A DNA stretch of 64,000 nt from NCBI RefSeq assembly GCF_001704115.1, contig NZ_CP016895.1, forward strand, positions 1,984,001 through 2,048,000, read 5' to 3'. This DNA comes from Acinetobacter larvae. Lineage in GTDB: Bacteria > Pseudomonadota > Gammaproteobacteria > Pseudomonadales > Moraxellaceae. The position numbers and the translations under genes are program-made. This document shows positions 16,858 through 28,100 of the stretch, piece by piece. The stretch's first letter is position 1; the number at the start of each line of letters is the position of its first letter. The notes under the pieces were generated by a model, which was not told where the DNA came from, did no database searches, and was given only the letters and a program-made list of their open reading frames with translations.

Positions 16858-17973
16858 TTAAACCACATGCTTTTGAACTAAAATTGCACCAACAGAATAC
16901 CCCGCACCAAATGAACACAAGACACCATATTCACCATCTGCTACCTCATGTTGGGTACGATGCAGCACAATCATCACACCCGCAGAAGATGTATTGGCAA
17001 ATTCATCTAAGATAATAGGGACTAAATTTGGATCAGCATCAGCTTTTGCTTTGCCAACCACCAATTTAAGAATTAACTCATTCATACTGGCATTGGCTTG
17101 ATGCAGCCAAAAACGTTTTACTTGGTCAGGCTGAATATTATTTTTTTCGAGCTGCTGAGCAATCATTTTTGCAACTAAAGGACAGACCTCTTTAAATACT
17201 TTACGACCATCTTGACGAAAATGTTTGTCATCTTTAACAGCATCTTCGCTACGATTTAAAAAGCCAAAGTTATTGCGAATATTATTAGAGAACTGGGTGT
17301 GAAGTGAAGTATCTACAATATCAAATCCTGTTTTTTGGTCGGTATTTTCAATAATAGATGCCGTCGCAACATCACCAAAAATAAAATGACAATCACGTGA
17401 GCGGAAATCATTATGTCCGGATGTAATTTCAACATTGACCAATAATACTGCTCGAGCACCCGATTGAATGGCATCACGTGCTTGTTTCAATCCAAAAGTC
17501 GCCGCAGAACACGCAACATTCATATCATAGGCATAACCTTGTATTCCCAAAGCCGTTTGAATCTCTATAGCGACCGCAGGATAAGCACGCTGCATATTTG
17601 AACATGCCAAAATAACCACATCGATATCTTCAGCCGTTACCCCAGCATTTGCCATGGCTTGTTTGGCAGCAATTACCCCCCACTCTGCTTGTAAAGATAA
17701 TTCATCGTCTTCACGCTCACGTAAATATGGACGCATACGCGCTGGATCTAGAATACCTGTTTTTTCGACCACATAGCGGCGTTTAACCCCAGAGGCTTTT
17801 TCAATAAATTCAGCGCTAGAACCACGTAAAGCAGGAACTGTTTCCGCTGCAATGTCTTCAGCATGTGCTTGATTATACTGTTCCACATAAGCATTTAAAC
17901 TCTCAACCAACTCTTCATTGGTAATCACATGCTCTGGATGATATAACCCTGTGCCAGTAATACGTATGCCCAT
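16858..17973 (-). CDS. FabH-like beta-ketoacyl-ACP synthase III
   Basis: A 371-residue thiolase-fold enzyme. The catalytic triad is visible: Cys in [11 protein letters not shown], His in [10 protein letters not shown], and Asn in [10 protein letters not shown]. It condenses an acyl-CoA starter with malonyl-ACP. It is longer than the housekeeping FabH (about 320 residues), with an insert near residues 30-100, so it may be a starter-specific relative of the kind that feeds long-chain CoAs in pseudomonads. The ATG at 17973 is chosen because AAGAAGGAG precedes it. HrpA lies 67 bp upstream in the same direction; a functional link is not obvious. Confidence 0.85.
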   Translation of the reverse strand: MGIRITGTGLYHPEHVITNEELVESLNAYVEQYNQAHAEDIAAETVPALRGSSAEFIEKASGVKRRYVVEKTGILDPARMRPYLREREDDELSLQAEWGVIAAKQAMANAGVTAEDIDVVILACSNMQRAYPAVAIEIQTALGIQGYAYDMNVACSAATFGLKQARDAIQSGARAVLLVNVEITSGHNDFRSRDCHFIFGDVATASIIENTDQKTGFDIVDTSLHTQFSNNIRNNFGFLNRSEDAVKDDKHFRQDGRKVFKEVCPLVAKMIAQQLEKNNIQPDQVKRFWLHQANASMNELILKLVVGKAKADADPNLVPIILDEFANTSSAGVMIVLHRTQHEVADGEYGVLCSFGAGYSVGAILVQKHVV

Positions 17974-18040
17974 GTAAAACTCCTTCTTAAAAAATTTAAA
18001 TATAGATTTGCTTATATTCAACCAGAACACAAAGCAGAAA

Positions 18041-21000
18041 TTAACGGATATTGAGTTGTTCCCACGCTTTTTGTAAACGGGTTACAGAGATCGGGATCTT
18101 GGTTTTCATGGGTTGGGCAAATAAAGAAATTCGAAACTCTTCAACCATAAAATATAATGCTTTTAACCGTTCATCATCCTGATGATCAAATAACCGATCC
18201 ATCCATGGATCTACCTCTTTCATCGCAGCAATATCACGGTTTAGATTATGTGGCAAGCGCTCAAGTCGTGCTAAAACTGCTTTTAGATAACGCGGATATT
18301 CAACCCAAACATCATTAGAACAACGGTAAACATAATCTGCCAAATGCATTAAGTCGAGCTGATCTTCAATATCATCAATACTTTTAGCAAATACCGTTGA
18401 ATCGAGTGAGGCAAGTTGCTGTCTTATTTGCTGCCATTGGGTGAAAATATTCGTCATGATCGCCAGTGCTTGCTGACCACAGCTTAAAAAATCGCGTTTT
18501 ACTTGTTGTAAGACCTCTTCAAAATGTTTGGCATCTTGCGGCAAGCTCTTTAAGCTTAAACTTAAACTCGCATAAATCAACATTTGTTCTAATTTGCTTT
18601 TATCACCCAAAGGTGAATATGCCAAAGCCAAAGGCTTTGAAATTTGCTTTTTAAGCTGTCGGTTTAAATCGCCCAGTTGCAAATAAAGTAGGTGTATTAC
18701 ACCCAAACGCTGTTGTACTAAAGCTTGCTCAGCATCATTAAAATGCTGAATGACAACCCCAGCAGTCGATTTTATATCCAACGCTTGAAATGCTGTTACA
18801 GGCACCAGCGCTTGATATTGCTTAACCACTACACCAGATACTTTCTGTGCAGCTTCAAAAATAAAATCTTCTGGGAAAGTTTTAAACTCACCTTGCATTT
18901 TCTGTATGGGTCGATGTGTTTCTGTACGGCAACGCGCCATCAGTTCCGTTAAATCTCGCCCCTTGGCTATTATCCGACCTTTCTCATCTATAATCTGAAT
19001 AAATGGAATAAGATAATTATCTACACGACTTAAATCAAAGTCTTCTGCTTTAATTTGTTCGGCACGAAGCTGAAAAGATAAATAGTTTAATATATGTTGT
19101 TGTAAATCTTTTTCGGTTAACTGCGCCATTAACTTGGCAGCAGTCTCAGGAATTGGCACTAAAGCACGGCGTTTTTCTTTACTCAAGGTTTTGAGTAAAG
19201 CTTCTATTAAGGCTTGGCGCCACCCCGGTATGCCCCATGACCAAATATTATCGTCGACTTGCGGCAGTGCGACCAATGGAATCTTCACGGTCGCACCATC
19301 TTGGTCATGACTCGGGTCAAAACGATAGCTCACTGCAAGACGTAGAGCACCATTCAAAATATAATCTGGAAACTGTTTCGTGGTAGCTGGGCGATCATTT
19401 TGCCATAGTGCTGCATCATCAACATAGAGATGGCGCGGTTGTTCGGCTTCGATTGTGGCACGCCAATCTTCAAAACTACGCCGACTCGCAATTTCTACCG
19501 GTACTTTTGCAGCATAAAACTCATAAATCGTTTGTTCATCTACCAATAAATCACGACGTCGTAATTTATCTTCGACCCTTTCAACTTCTGCTAACTTTTG
19601 TAAATTATGCTGTAAAAAACCTGGTTGAATACCCAAATGCCCAGTAGTTAATGCATCACGTAGGAAAATCTCATGCGCAACGCTCTGGTCTATTTTTTCA
19701 TAATTACAAAGACGTTTCGCTTCAATAATCAAACCAAATAAAGAAATTTGATCATATGCATTGACCACACCATTTTTCTTCGACCAGTGTGGCTCGAAAT
19801 AATGATGTTTTAATAAATCCGGTGCTGCCAATAAAATCCATTCTGGTTCAATTTTAGCAAGGGTTCTTAAATAAACTTGCGAGGTTTCCACCATTTCAAA
19901 TGCCATAACCCAAGCAGCATTGGCTTTATGCAAGGTTGAAGCAGGAAAAATACGTGCTTTTTGCTGGCGAACTGCCATATAAACATTTTTTTCGTCTGTT
20001 TTATTGGCAATAAAAGACAAGAGACCTGTTAATAATGCACGGTGTAAATTTTCATAATCTGTAGTTTTCTCATTAAAGGATAATTTTAATGCTTGTGTCA
20101 TATCCAGCAATTGCTCATAAGTTTTACGCCATTCTCGTAGGCGTAACCAACTAAGATAATGCTGACGCGCAAATTGACGGCGCTTATTTTCGGTAAAATT
20201 TTGTTTGGGGTCGTTTAAACTATCCCATAATTTTAAATAAAATAAAAAATCTGAATCAGGCTGTTTAAATAATGCATGCTTTTGATCGGCTTGTGCTTGT
20301 TTATCCGCAGGTCGTTCCCTTGGGTCCTGTACTGCCAACGCAGCTACAATGACCAATACCTCATTGAGTGCACCAAAATGTGAACCTCCAATCAGCATAC
20401 GTGCGAGTCTAGGATCAATCGGCATCTTCGCCATCATGCGACCAATTTTGGTTAAACCTTTGGGTTTCTCCTGATAAGCCCCTAATTCTAAAAGTAACTT
20501 TTTACCATCATTGACCAAGCGATAATCTGGCGGATCAATAAAATCAAAGTTCTCAACCTCACCCAAGCCCAAATTCTGCATTTGCAAAATGACAGAAGCT
20601 AAATTGGTGCGTTTGATTTCTGGCTCTGTAAACTCTGGACGACCTAAAAAATCATCCTCACTATATAAACGAATACAAACACCTGCTGCAATACGCCCGC
20701 AGCGCCCTTTACGCTGGTTGGCTGCTGCTTGAGACACTGCCTCGATAGGTAGACGTTGTACCCGTGAACGATAGTTATAACGGGAAATTCGTGCAAATCC
20801 GCTATCAATCACATAGCGAATATTGGGAACAGTCAACGCTGTCTCAGCAACGTTGGTCGCAATAATAATTCTGCGCCCACCACCACTAGGGTTAAATATT
20901 TTTTGCTGTTCGGCCAACGCTAAGCGTGCATAAAGTGGTAAAATTTGCGTATGTCTTGGTCCGTATTTCTGTAAAGCTTCTTGTAGTTCACGAATTTCTT

Positions 21001-21904
21001 GTTCTGTGCTGGCAAAAATTAGAATATCTGCATATTCGGCATGCCCTTTGGCTTGTGCATCCTGATAACATTCTTCAACTGCTTGTACCACAGCACGTGG
21101 TAAATTTTCTTCAAAATCATCAAAGTCATCATCATCACTCCCCACAATATTCATTTCTGATACAGGGCGATAACGCACTTCAACTGGATAGCTTCGCCCT
21201 TCGACTTCAAAGATAGGGGCTTGGTTAAAATACCGGCTAAAACGCTCAACATCTAAGGTTGCTGAGGTGATAATCACTTTTAAATCGGGGCGTTTGGCGA
21301 GTAATTGCTTTAAGTACCCCATAATGAAGTCAATATTCAGCGAACGTTCATGTGCTTCATCGACAATAATCGTGTCATATTTTTGTAGATAACGATCATG
21401 TGCTAATTCAGCCAGCAAAATACCATCGGTCATCAAGCGGACGATTGAATGTGTTGAACTCTGTTCATTAAAACGCACTTTATAACTGATCGCTGCACCG
21501 AGTTTTTGTCCAACCTCCTGTGCAATTCGTTCAGATACACTACGTGCAGCTAAGCGGCGTGGCTGGGTATGGCCAATCATGCCAGTCAATCCACGACCTG
21601 CCAACATTGCAATTTGTGGGAGTTGAGTGGTTTTACCTGAACCCGTTTCCCCAGCCACAATAATCACTTGATGCTGTTGAATGGCTGCAATCAGGCGATC
21701 TGCATATTGACTCACAGGAAGATCTTGATTGAGGCGAATCTGCGGCAAAGCTGCCAAGCGTTGTCGTACCTGTTGATTCGATTTTTCAAACAGTGCTTGC
21801 CATAGTTTAGGATTGGCTTCTTTACCTTTACGAAGTCGATTTAAACGATGACGGTCACGTGCAAGTACCAATTGATCGACATTTAAATCTATACGCACAG
21901 CCAT
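18041..21904 (-). CDS. hrpA: ATP-dependent RNA helicase HrpA
   Basis: A 1287-residue DEAH-box helicase, full length for HrpA. Motif I is GETGSGKT near residue 84, motif II DEAH, motif III SAT, and motif [10 protein letters not shown]. These are followed by the winged-helix and HA2 domains and a C-terminal DUF3418-type region. HrpA acts on fimbrial-type mRNA processing in E. coli and rescues stalled ribosomes. The basic N-terminus ([14 protein letters not shown]) fits an RNA-binding segment. It is followed after 67 bp by the FabH-like gene. A 215-bp gap with the glnA terminator lies upstream. Confidence 0.95.
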   Translation of the reverse strand: MAVRIDLNVDQLVLARDRHRLNRLRKGKEANPKLWQALFEKSNQQVRQRLAALPQIRLNQDLPVSQYADRLIAAIQQHQVIIVAGETGSGKTTQLPQIAMLAGRGLTGMIGHTQPRRLAARSVSERIAQEVGQKLGAAISYKVRFNEQSSTHSIVRLMTDGILLAELAHDRYLQKYDTIIVDEAHERSLNIDFIMGYLKQLLAKRPDLKVIITSATLDVERFSRYFNQAPIFEVEGRSYPVEVRYRPVSEMNIVGSDDDDFDDFEENLPRAVVQAVEECYQDAQAKGHAEYADILIFASTEQEIRELQEALQKYGPRHTQILPLYARLALAEQQKIFNPSGGGRRIIIATNVAETALTVPNIRYVIDSGFARISRYNYRSRVQRLPIEAVSQAAANQRKGRCGRIAAGVCIRLYSEDDFLGRPEFTEPEIKRTNLASVILQMQNLGLGEVENFDFIDPPDYRLVNDGKKLLLELGAYQEKPKGLTKIGRMMAKMPIDPRLARMLIGGSHFGALNEVLVIVAALAVQDPRERPADKQAQADQKHALFKQPDSDFLFYLKLWDSLNDPKQNFTENKRRQFARQHYLSWLRLREWRKTYEQLLDMTQALKLSFNEKTTDYENLHRALLTGLLSFIANKTDEKNVYMAVRQQKARIFPASTLHKANAAWVMAFEMVETSQVYLRTLAKIEPEWILLAAPDLLKHHYFEPHWSKKNGVVNAYDQISLFGLIIEAKRLCNYEKIDQSVAHEIFLRDALTTGHLGIQPGFLQHNLQKLAEVERVEDKLRRRDLLVDEQTIYEFYAAKVPVEIASRRSFEDWRATIEAEQPRHLYVDDAALWQNDRPATTKQFPDYILNGALRLAVSYRFDPSHDQDGATVKIPLVALPQVDDNIWSWGIPGWRQALIEALLKTLSKEKRRALVPIPETAAKLMAQLTEKDLQQHILNYLSFQLRAEQIKAEDFDLSRVDNYLIPFIQIIDEKGRIIAKGRDLTELMARCRTETHRPIQKMQGEFKTFPEDFIFEAAQKVSGVVVKQYQALVPVTAFQALDIKSTAGVVIQHFNDAEQALVQQRLGVIHLLYLQLGDLNRQLKKQISKPLALAYSPLGDKSKLEQMLIYASLSLSLKSLPQDAKHFEEVLQQVKRDFLSCGQQALAIMTNIFTQWQQIRQQLASLDSTVFAKSIDDIEDQLDLMHLADYVYRCSNDVWVEYPRYLKAVLARLERLPHNLNRDIAAMKEVDPWMDRLFDHQDDERLKALYFMVEEFRISLFAQPMKTKIPISVTRLQKAWEQLNIR

Positions 21905-22037
21905 AAAACCCTAAAAACCCACAAATGAACCGCGTATTTTACGCTTAAAATCATAATTGCGATAGCTACAATTGCTGAGCAAAATCTCAATATTTGTACT
22001 AAAGATCACGCTTGCAAAAGCTTTATTCTTTTATGCA

Positions 22038-22071
22038 AAAAAAATAGCCCACAAAAATAGTGAGCTATTTT
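22038..22071 (-). terminator. glnA terminator
   Basis: AAAATAGCCCAC and GTGAGCTATTTT pair with one mismatch around a 7-base loop. Read on the minus strand, the stem is followed by eight T residues. It lies about 50 bp past the glnA stop. Confidence 0.85.
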
Positions 22072-22119
22072 AATGCAACATCACACCAATTTAGTGCAAT
22101 ATCGCCAATATCAACAATT

Positions 22120-23535
22120 TTATAAGCTGTAATACATATCGAATTCTACTGGGTGTGTCGTAGTATTTAAACGACGAACTTCTTCAGTTTTTAATTCAAT
22201 ATACGCATTTAGCATTTCTTCCGTAAATACGCCGCCTTTTAATAAGAACTCATGATCCTCAGCAAGTGCTTCCAATGCCATATCTAAGCTATGTGCCACA
22301 GTTGGGATTTTAGCTTCTTCTTCTGGCGGTAAGTCATATAAGTTCTTATCTGCTGCTTCACCTGGATGAATTTTGTTTTGAATACCATCAAGCCCTGCCA
22401 TTAATAAAGCAGCAAAAGCTAAATATGGGTTCGCCATTGGATCAGGGAAACGTGCTTCGATACGTTTACCTTTGGGGCTGGAAACATAAGGAATACGGAT
22501 TGAAGCGGAACGGTTACGTGCAGAATAGGCCAACATAATCGGTGCTTCAAAATGTGGCACAAGGCGTTTATAAGAGTTTGTTGATGGATTGGTAATCGCA
22601 TTCAAAGCGCGTGCATGTTTAATCACACCACCGATGAAATACAATGCTGTTTCTGAAAGACCGGCATATTCATCACCAGCAAATAAGTTTTTACCATCTT
22701 TAGAAATAGAAACGTGAACATGCATACCAGAACCATTATCACCCACCATAGGTTTAGGCATAAAGGTTGCTGTTTTGGCATACTGATGTGCCACATTCCA
22801 TACTGCATACTTAAACTGTTGAACTTCATCAGCTTTACGTACCAAGGTATTGAAGCTCACACCGATTTCTAACTGGCAAGAAGCAACTTCATGATGATGT
22901 ACTTCAACACGACCAGGTCCCATAATTTCTTCAATTTTGGCACACATTTCTGCGCGCATATCTTGTGAAGAATCAACTGGTGGGACTGGGAAGTATCCAC
23001 CTTTTACGCGTGGGCGGTGACCCGAGTTACCCGCTTCGTAATCTTTACCAGTAGACCATGCTGCTTCTTCAGCGATGAGGGTATGACGTGCACCAGACAT
23101 GTCAATATCCCATTTTACTTCATCAAAAACAAAGAATTCTGGCTCTGGACCGAAATAAGCCGTATCGCCGATACCTGTTGCTTTGAGATACTCTTCAGCA
23201 CGACGGGCAATAGAACGTGGATCACGTTCATAGCCTTGACCTGTTGAAGGCTCGATTACATCACAGGTTACAACGACGGTAGGTTCTGCAAAGAATGGGT
23301 CGATAAAACCTGTTTCAGCATCTGGACGCAAAATCATGTCAGAAGCTTCGATGCCTTTCCAACCTGCGATAGAAGAACCATCAAACATTTTACCGTCTTC
23401 AAAAGTATCTTCATCCACAGAGTCAGCAGGATAAGTCACATGCTGCTCTTTCCCTTTGGTATCTGTAAAGCGAAAATCGACCCATTTTGCGCCACTTTCT
23501 TGTATGAGTTGAAGGACCTTGTTCGCCATGCTCAT
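22120..23535 (-). CDS. glnA: Glutamine synthetase, type I
   Basis: A 471-residue GS-I enzyme that makes glutamine from glutamate, ammonia and ATP. Conserved parts are FDGSSIAGW (active-site loop), [44 protein letters not shown], and the adenylylation-site region NLYDLPPEE, whose Tyr is the target of GlnE. Two ATGs are possible, 23535 and 23529; GGAG lies 4 or 10 bases ahead, so the start is uncertain by two residues. The 413-bp upstream gap has a TATAAT -10-like box (23685-23690) and an NtrC-like dyad (23760-23776), fitting nitrogen control. Confidence 0.97.
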   Translation of the reverse strand: MSMANKVLQLIQESGAKWVDFRFTDTKGKEQHVTYPADSVDEDTFEDGKMFDGSSIAGWKGIEASDMILRPDAETGFIDPFFAEPTVVVTCDVIEPSTGQGYERDPRSIARRAEEYLKATGIGDTAYFGPEPEFFVFDEVKWDIDMSGARHTLIAEEAAWSTGKDYEAGNSGHRPRVKGGYFPVPPVDSSQDMRAEMCAKIEEIMGPGRVEVHHHEVASCQLEIGVSFNTLVRKADEVQQFKYAVWNVAHQYAKTATFMPKPMVGDNGSGMHVHVSISKDGKNLFAGDEYAGLSETALYFIGGVIKHARALNAITNPSTNSYKRLVPHFEAPIMLAYSARNRSASIRIPYVSSPKGKRIEARFPDPMANPYLAFAALLMAGLDGIQNKIHPGEAADKNLYDLPPEEEAKIPTVAHSLDMALEALAEDHEFLLKGGVFTEEMLNAYIELKTEEVRRLNTTTHPVEFDMYYSL

Positions 23536-23684
23536 TTTGCTCCAGTGAATTATTACTTGCACTTATCAAGTGCGTTTGTGTAGTTGATCATGACTAAGCA
23601 ATTCCCGTACCAACTTAACAGTAAAACGTTAAAATCATGAATCGCTTATGAGATCACTGATCAATATCTGTTTTGCTATGGCAC

Positions 23685-23690
23685 ATTATA
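23685..23690 (-). promoter_or_regulatory. Candidate -10 box of glnA
   Basis: TATAAT on the minus strand, about 150 bp from the glnA start and 70 bp downstream of the NtrC-like dyad. A sigma-54 GG/GC pair at proper spacing was looked for and not found, so a sigma-70 promoter is the better reading. Confidence 0.4.
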
Positions 23691-23759
23691 CTGGCTGCTC
23701 ATACAAATGCACCATGTTCACCCATGCTTGTTCCGAATTGATCAAAAACTTTTTTTATT

Positions 23760-23776
23760 TGTACTAAAATAGTGCA
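23760..23776. promoter_or_regulatory. NtrC-like binding dyad upstream of glnA
   Basis: TGTACTAAAATAGTGCA is a 17-bp imperfect dyad (TGyACTA, spacer, TAGTGCA). It resembles the enterobacterial NtrC site, a TGCAC/GTGCA dyad with an A/T centre. It sits about 225 bp ahead of glnA, an enhancer-like distance. Confidence 0.5.
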
Positions 23777-23948
23777 ATATCTATCTTTAAATCAAAAAGC
23801 ATAGAACAAACACATGATGCTTATATAAATTTTTTTAAAAAATTGAATTTGCTATTTAGTTCTGATAACGAGTTTAAATTCGATCCATCGCATGACCAAC
23901 ATGTAAGGCATTTCGCGATAAACCCGAAACTTCATTGAGCCCCACAAT

Positions 23949-25007
23949 TTAAATAGCAAGTAAGTTGACCTGATCCACTTGTACATCGCTCATGCGGCTA
24001 CCCCGATTGAGCAATTGGTCAAAATATGCTTCCACAACAGCAGCTTGTGTTGCGGTACTCTCAACTTGATACATATTTTGTCGAAACTCATTACTGGCAT
24101 ATAAACCTTTGGTGTACCAAGCAATATGTTTACGTGCGATACGACAACCTGAATATTCACCATAAAACTGATACAATTCACTTAAATGCTCAATAAGCAC
24201 CTGTTTAACTTCTAATATTTCTGGTGCAGCCAGATGCTGTCCTGTTCGTAAAAAATGTGCAATCTCCCGAAAAATCCATGGTCGACCTTGCGCAGCGCGA
24301 CCAATCATAATGGCATCTGCACCGGTGTAATCCATCACATATTGAGCTTTTTCAGGACTATCAATATCTCCATTGGCAATCACCGGAATTTGAATACTGG
24401 ATTTGACCTGTTTAATTAATTCATAACGTGCAGTATTAAGATACATATCTTCACGTGTACGCCCATGCAATACCAATGCGGCAATACCGGACTTTTCTGC
24501 TTGATCTGCAATACGCATAATATTTTCTTGACCGTTTAGAAAACCTAAACGTGTTTTAAGGGTTACAGGAACATCAACTGCAGCAACAACAGCATCTAAT
24601 ATTCGAGCAACTAGGTCTTCGTCTTGTAATAACGCAGAACCAGCCAGTTTATTGCACACTTTTTTGGCAGGACACCCCATATTAATGTCTACAATCTGTG
24701 CACCGTTAGCCACTTGATATCGGGCCGCCTCTGCCAATTCAGCAGGATCTGAACCAGCAATTTGAGCAGAAATGGGAGCAATTTCACCATCAAAATTAGC
24801 GCGATATAAACTTTTCTTACTCATGCGTAGCGTTTTATCTGCCGTCATCATTTCACTAACAGCATGACCTGCACCAAAATATTTACATAATGTTCGAAAT
24901 GGTCGATCCGTTACCCCTGCCATCGGAGCAACCCAAATCTTCTGATCCATTGGTTTATCGAACAATGCAGTAATTACTTTGTTTTTGCTCAATTTATTGA
25001 ACCTCAT
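23949..25007 (-). CDS. dusB: tRNA-dihydrouridine synthase, DusB-type
   Basis: A 352-residue flavoenzyme with a TIM barrel. APMAGVTDRPFR is the FMN-binding start, CPAKKVCNKLAGSALL contains the catalytic Cys, and LHGRTREDMY and GDIDSPEKA are conserved downstream; GADAIMIGRAAQGRPWIF closes the barrel. Dus enzymes reduce uridines in the tRNA D-loop using NADPH. The start is uncertain: the frame begins MRFNKLSKN, but a second Met 19 codons in (MDQKIWVAPMAG) is equally possible. The last 20 residues look unusual for the family. In enterobacteria fis follows dusB; here it does not. Confidence 0.9.
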   Translation of the reverse strand: MRFNKLSKNKVITALFDKPMDQKIWVAPMAGVTDRPFRTLCKYFGAGHAVSEMMTADKTLRMSKKSLYRANFDGEIAPISAQIAGSDPAELAEAARYQVANGAQIVDINMGCPAKKVCNKLAGSALLQDEDLVARILDAVVAAVDVPVTLKTRLGFLNGQENIMRIADQAEKSGIAALVLHGRTREDMYLNTARYELIKQVKSSIQIPVIANGDIDSPEKAQYVMDYTGADAIMIGRAAQGRPWIFREIAHFLRTGQHLAAPEILEVKQVLIEHLSELYQFYGEYSGCRIARKHIAWYTKGLYASNEFRQNMYQVESTATQAAVVEAYFDQLLNRGSRMSDVQVDQVNLLAI

Positions 25008-25445
25008 TTGTTTCGTTTAATGCCATGTTATTGACTTATTTTACGCTTTGGTTACGCCATATTTGCACCATAATAAAGATATGGCGTAAATTCATAGGTA
25101 CAATTGCTGAACGCATCACAATGGTAAAACACAGTATAGAGCACAGATACGAATAAACCGTAAAGGCTTACCAATATTCATTCATACAAGAACTTTTGCC
25201 AAAGAAGCCAGCCCAAGAATGGATCAAGCGGATTAAGGCGGAGATACTGATTAACCCCGCTATTCTAAATCCTGAACAAGCATCTGTGTCAAAAACTTTA
25301 GAACAATTTATTCATCATTATTATTTAGATGAAGTCTGATCAACAATATCAACGTCATCTTTCAACTTTAGAGATCAATCTAATGGTTAAGCCCCTACTG
25401 GCTAGTCGCGCTCCAGAGAGTCAAAACCAGTTGCAAGTTATTAAG

Positions 25446-25640
25446 AAAACACGGAAGACTACTAGAGCTAACACCTAATAGTGAATTATTACTAAGTCAC
25501 GCCAAAAATATATTAGTTATTAATAATACGGTTATTTTAAAATTTAAACAAAATCAAGAAAGTGGAATCATTCGATTTGGTCTGCAGGAAGATTTTGCTG
25601 AAGGCACATAGGACATTTCTATTTAGTTTAAAGGCGGTCA
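25446..25640 (+). pseudogene. LysR-type regulator fragment
   Basis: The frame after TTAAGAAAACACGG reads LTPNSELLLSHAKNIL and then SGIIRFGLQEDFAEG. This is the junction of the DNA-binding and effector domains of LysR-type regulators, where LTxAGxxLL.YA..IL and G.lrlGv.edfa are usual. It is cut by stops on both sides (a frame break near the start and TAG after the glutamate/glycine/threonine stretch). Only about 60 codons survive. Confidence 0.55.
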
Positions 25641-25689
25641 TTTCTACTTGGGAATAACAGAAGTTGTAGTAATTCAGCCCTAGTAATTC

Positions 25690-25923
25690 AAAGTTATCTG
25701 ATGATACTCGATTACAGTGCTTAGGGGCTAAAAACTGGCTATTTTCAGGATCATTTCGTAGCGGGCAACGTGCTGCCAATATCATGACCTTGATTCAATC
25801 AGCCAAACTCAACGGTCTAGGTATGCTTATCTGAGTGATGTACTCAAACGTCTGCCAACACATAAAATGAAAAATATCGAAGAATTACTACCGCATAACT
25901 GGCAAGCCTTAGAAAATCAATAG
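25690..25923 (+). pseudogene. IS66-family transposase (TnpC) C-terminal fragment
   Basis: Frame pieces read LGAKNWLFSGSFRSGQRAANIM, then TLIQSAKLNG, and, after a frameshift, YAYLSDVLKRLPTH and IEELLPHNWQALENQ before a stop. These are the conserved last 80 residues of IS66 TnpC. No other part of the element is visible. Another deletion remnant. Confidence 0.7.
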
Positions 25924-26476
25924 GGCTTGAGCAGATGCTTACATTACTGTGCTCTCATCCGAGTTGGATCAGAGCTGACGTCCAGATACCAGACACGCAC
26001 ATTTAAATGCACAATGTCTTTTAATCCTGAGCTTATGACAAAACCTAAGACAAAAGTAAACTGCAAAATTAAATGAATATTCAATAATAAATTTGAGTGA
26101 AATTACAAAAAAACCAGAGTCATCCTATAACCCTGCTATCGCATCGATTGAACATCAGCATGATTTGCCGCTACAACGCAATTCTAGACATGAATTTTAA
26201 AGCATATTTATATATTTCAAAAAGTTATATTCACTTACATCGAAAGTCTCAACAAAACCGATCAATCAGCTGAACAATGCTATAGGTGATTATCTACACG
26301 ATAAGCATCAGATAGACCTTAAATAAGCAAAAAACTCACTATAAATTTAAATGAAATTTCCAATTTATTCAGTCTGCTCACCACAGTACAAGATGACCAA
26401 ACAATCCCCTCTTCATTCGTGCTTAAACCGCAAAGTGATCACATGAACGCTTCCAACAAAAGTAATAAACAAAAAA

Positions 26477-26503
26477 AAGCCAATGACTGACGTCATTGGC
26501 TTG
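26477..26503 (-). terminator. hfq terminator
   Basis: GCCAATGAC and GTCATTGGC form a perfect 9-bp stem with a 4-base TGAC loop. On the minus strand it is followed by TTTTTTTT. It lies about 40 bp past the hfq stop. Confidence 0.9.
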
Positions 26504-26539
26504 AATACGAAACTGATAACTCAGTCACGATCCCACATT

Positions 26540-27049
26540 TTAACGATTGTTTTCGTCGTCTTGTGTGTCTTCGAATTTACCTTCATTGTCAAAGCTAGGC
26601 GCTGCAGGTTGACCACCGAAACCACCTTGGTTGCCGAAGCCACCTTGGTTGCCGAAGCCACCTTGACCACCGAAGCCGCCTTGACCACCAAAACCGCTTT
26701 GACCACCGAAGCCACCTTGACCACCGAAGCCACCTTGACCGCCGAAGCCACCTTGACCACCGAAACCGCCTTGACCACCGAAGCCGCCTTGACCACCGAA
26801 GCCACCAGCAGATTGTGCGCCACCCGCAGGTGCACCAACTGGGCGAGGATTACGTGCAGGAACGACTGTAGAAATTGCATGCTTGTATACCATTTGACTA
26901 ACGGTATTTTTTAATAACACAACGTATTGGTCAAATGATTCAATGTGACCTTGCAATTTAATCCCGTTTACCAAAAAAATAGAAACTGGAATGCGTTCTT
27001 TACGGAGAGAATTTAAGAACGGATCTTGTAAAGTTTGACCTTTAGACAT
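26540..27049 (-). CDS. hfq: RNA chaperone Hfq with long Gly-rich tail
   Basis: A 169-residue protein. Residues 1-68 are the Sm-fold core: [16 protein letters not shown], the Sm1 strand [22 protein letters not shown], and the [11 protein letters not shown]m2 motif. Hfq forms a hexamer that pairs small RNAs with mRNAs. From about residue 70 the protein becomes low complexity, with some ten GGFGGQG-type repeats and a final acidic cluster ([10 protein letters not shown]). E. coli Hfq is only 102 residues; a long glycine-rich tail is known in Acinetobacter and other Moraxellaceae. It lies downstream of miaA in the same direction, the usual miaA-hfq order. Confidence 0.96.
   Translation of the reverse strand: MSKGQTLQDPFLNSLRKERIPVSIFLVNGIKLQGHIESFDQYVVLLKNTVSQMVYKHAISTVVPARNPRPVGAPAGGAQSAGGFGGQGGFGGQGGFGGQGGFGGQGGFGGQGGFGGQSGFGGQGGFGGQGGFGNQGGFGNQGGFGGQPAAPSFDNEGKFEDTQDDENNR
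26620..26810. repeat. In-gene tandem repeat encoding GGFGGQ units
   Basis: The Gly-rich part of hfq is built from 21-nt-scale units of the form CCACCTTGACCACCGAAG (plus strand), repeated about nine times with third-position changes. Such tracts are prone to length change by slippage. Confidence 0.8.
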
Positions 27050-27149
27050 TTAATACTCCAAAAATATAAAAAATCAGCGCAAAAACTATCTTTATTTTTC
27101 AATTAAAATTTATAAAAATTTATAAATAAGATAGTCAGTAAATTTTGCT

Positions 27150-28097
27150 TTATCCGTATAAGTTTCGCAAGTCTTCTCGCGCATGGTTTATTGTTAAATA
27201 AACAGTAAAATTATGCTGTTCTTGCAATGAACGTAACCAAGTGTATTGACGTTTGGCTAATTGTCGTGTCGCAAACAACGCCTTATCCTCCATAATACAC
27301 AAATTTTCGTGACTTCTATCACTATTTTTTAAAAAATCTATCGCCTGCCTATACCCAACAGAGCGTGCAGCGGGTAAATTTTCTGGTAAATCGTATTTTT
27401 CCATAATAAATTCGACCTCACGCAAAAAACCGATATCCCACATTTTTTTTAATCGTTGTTCAATTCTTTGATGTAATTCTGCGCGATCAGGCATTAAAGC
27501 ATAATTTTTAAAATGATAACGGTAATCTTGTTGCTTGGGCTGCTCGGCTTGTAACTGCGTAATGGGGCGTCCTGTCATGCGATACACTTCTAGGGCACGA
27601 ATAATTCTTTGTTTATCACTTACTTTAAATTTTTCACCAGCTTTAGGATCAACGCGCTGTAATTCTGCATGTACCGCTTCCCATCCCTGTTGCGCTGCCA
27701 TCTGCTCGATTTCCGCACGAATTTCAGCATCAGCCGCCGGCAGATGATCTGATAATCCTTCTAGCAGTGCCTTGAAATACAACATTGTACCACCGACTAA
27801 AATCGGTGTTTTACCTTGCAGATGAATTTGATCGATCAAGCGACAAGCATCGCTGACAAACTCAGCAGCTGAGTAGCTTTGTAAAGGTGTAATAATATCA
27901 ATTAAATGATGTGGATACTGTTCTTGCTCTGCCTTGGTTGGCTTGGCTGTTCCAATATCCATATCCTGATAAACCAAGGCAGAATCCACAGAGATCAATT
28001 CAAAATTACCACGTTCATATAATTCACAAGCCAACGCTGTTTTGCCACTCGCCGTTGGACCCATCAAATTAATCACGTTCATATGGTTGACCAGCAC
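27150..28097 (-). CDS. miaA: tRNA dimethylallyltransferase MiaA
   Basis: A 315-residue enzyme that adds a dimethylallyl group to A37 of tRNAs reading UNN codons. The P-loop is [10 protein letters not shown] near the start; [18 protein letters not shown] and [14 protein letters not shown] follow, and [13 protein letters not shown] is the conserved C-terminal motif. GTG at 28097 is chosen: it stands 3 nt after the mutL stop and GAGGGG lies about 8 bases ahead. An ATG 15 nt further in has no ribosome site. The gene is part of the mutL-miaA-hfq run. Confidence 0.95.
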   Translation of the reverse strand: MLVNHMNVINLMGPTASGKTALACELYERGNFELISVDSALVYQDMDIGTAKPTKAEQEQYPHHLIDIITPLQSYSAAEFVSDACRLIDQIHLQGKTPILVGGTMLYFKALLEGLSDHLPAADAEIRAEIEQMAAQQGWEAVHAELQRVDPKAGEKFKVSDKQRIIRALEVYRMTGRPITQLQAEQPKQQDYRYHFKNYALMPDRAELHQRIEQRLKKMWDIGFLREVEFIMEKYDLPENLPAARSVGYRQAIDFLKNSDRSHENLCIMEDKALFATRQLAKRQYTWLRSLQEQHNFTVYLTINHAREDLRNLYG

Positions 28098-28100
28098 GCC

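Larger units (their letters stand above)
25020..26475. other. Gene graveyard between dusB and hfq
   Basis: About 1.45 kb without an intact gene. Two fragments are recognisable, both plus strand: a LysR-type regulator (about 25446-25640) and an IS66 transposase C-terminus (about 25690-25923). Another open stretch near 25185-25340 reads KPAQEWIKRIKAEI... and ends HHYYLDEV; its family is unknown. The remainder, up to the hfq terminator, shows nothing definite. Stops and frame changes are frequent, as in old, decaying DNA. Confidence 0.6.

Noticed and set aside
18466..18952. Small plus-strand ORFs inside hrpA
   Set aside because: They are shadows of the long helicase gene on the other strand.
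23536..23760. Sigma-54 promoter for glnA
   Set aside because: A GG/GC pair with ten bases between was not found in proper order. A TATAAT box was found instead.
26620..26810. CRISPR-like appearance of regular repeats
   Set aside because: The units are contiguous, coding (GGFGGQ in Hfq) and have no unique spacers.
26483..26914. A repetitive Thr/Ala/Glu-rich ORF opposite hfq
   Set aside because: It is the antisense frame of the Gly-rich hfq repeat tract. It has no ribosome site and the repeats create it mechanically.
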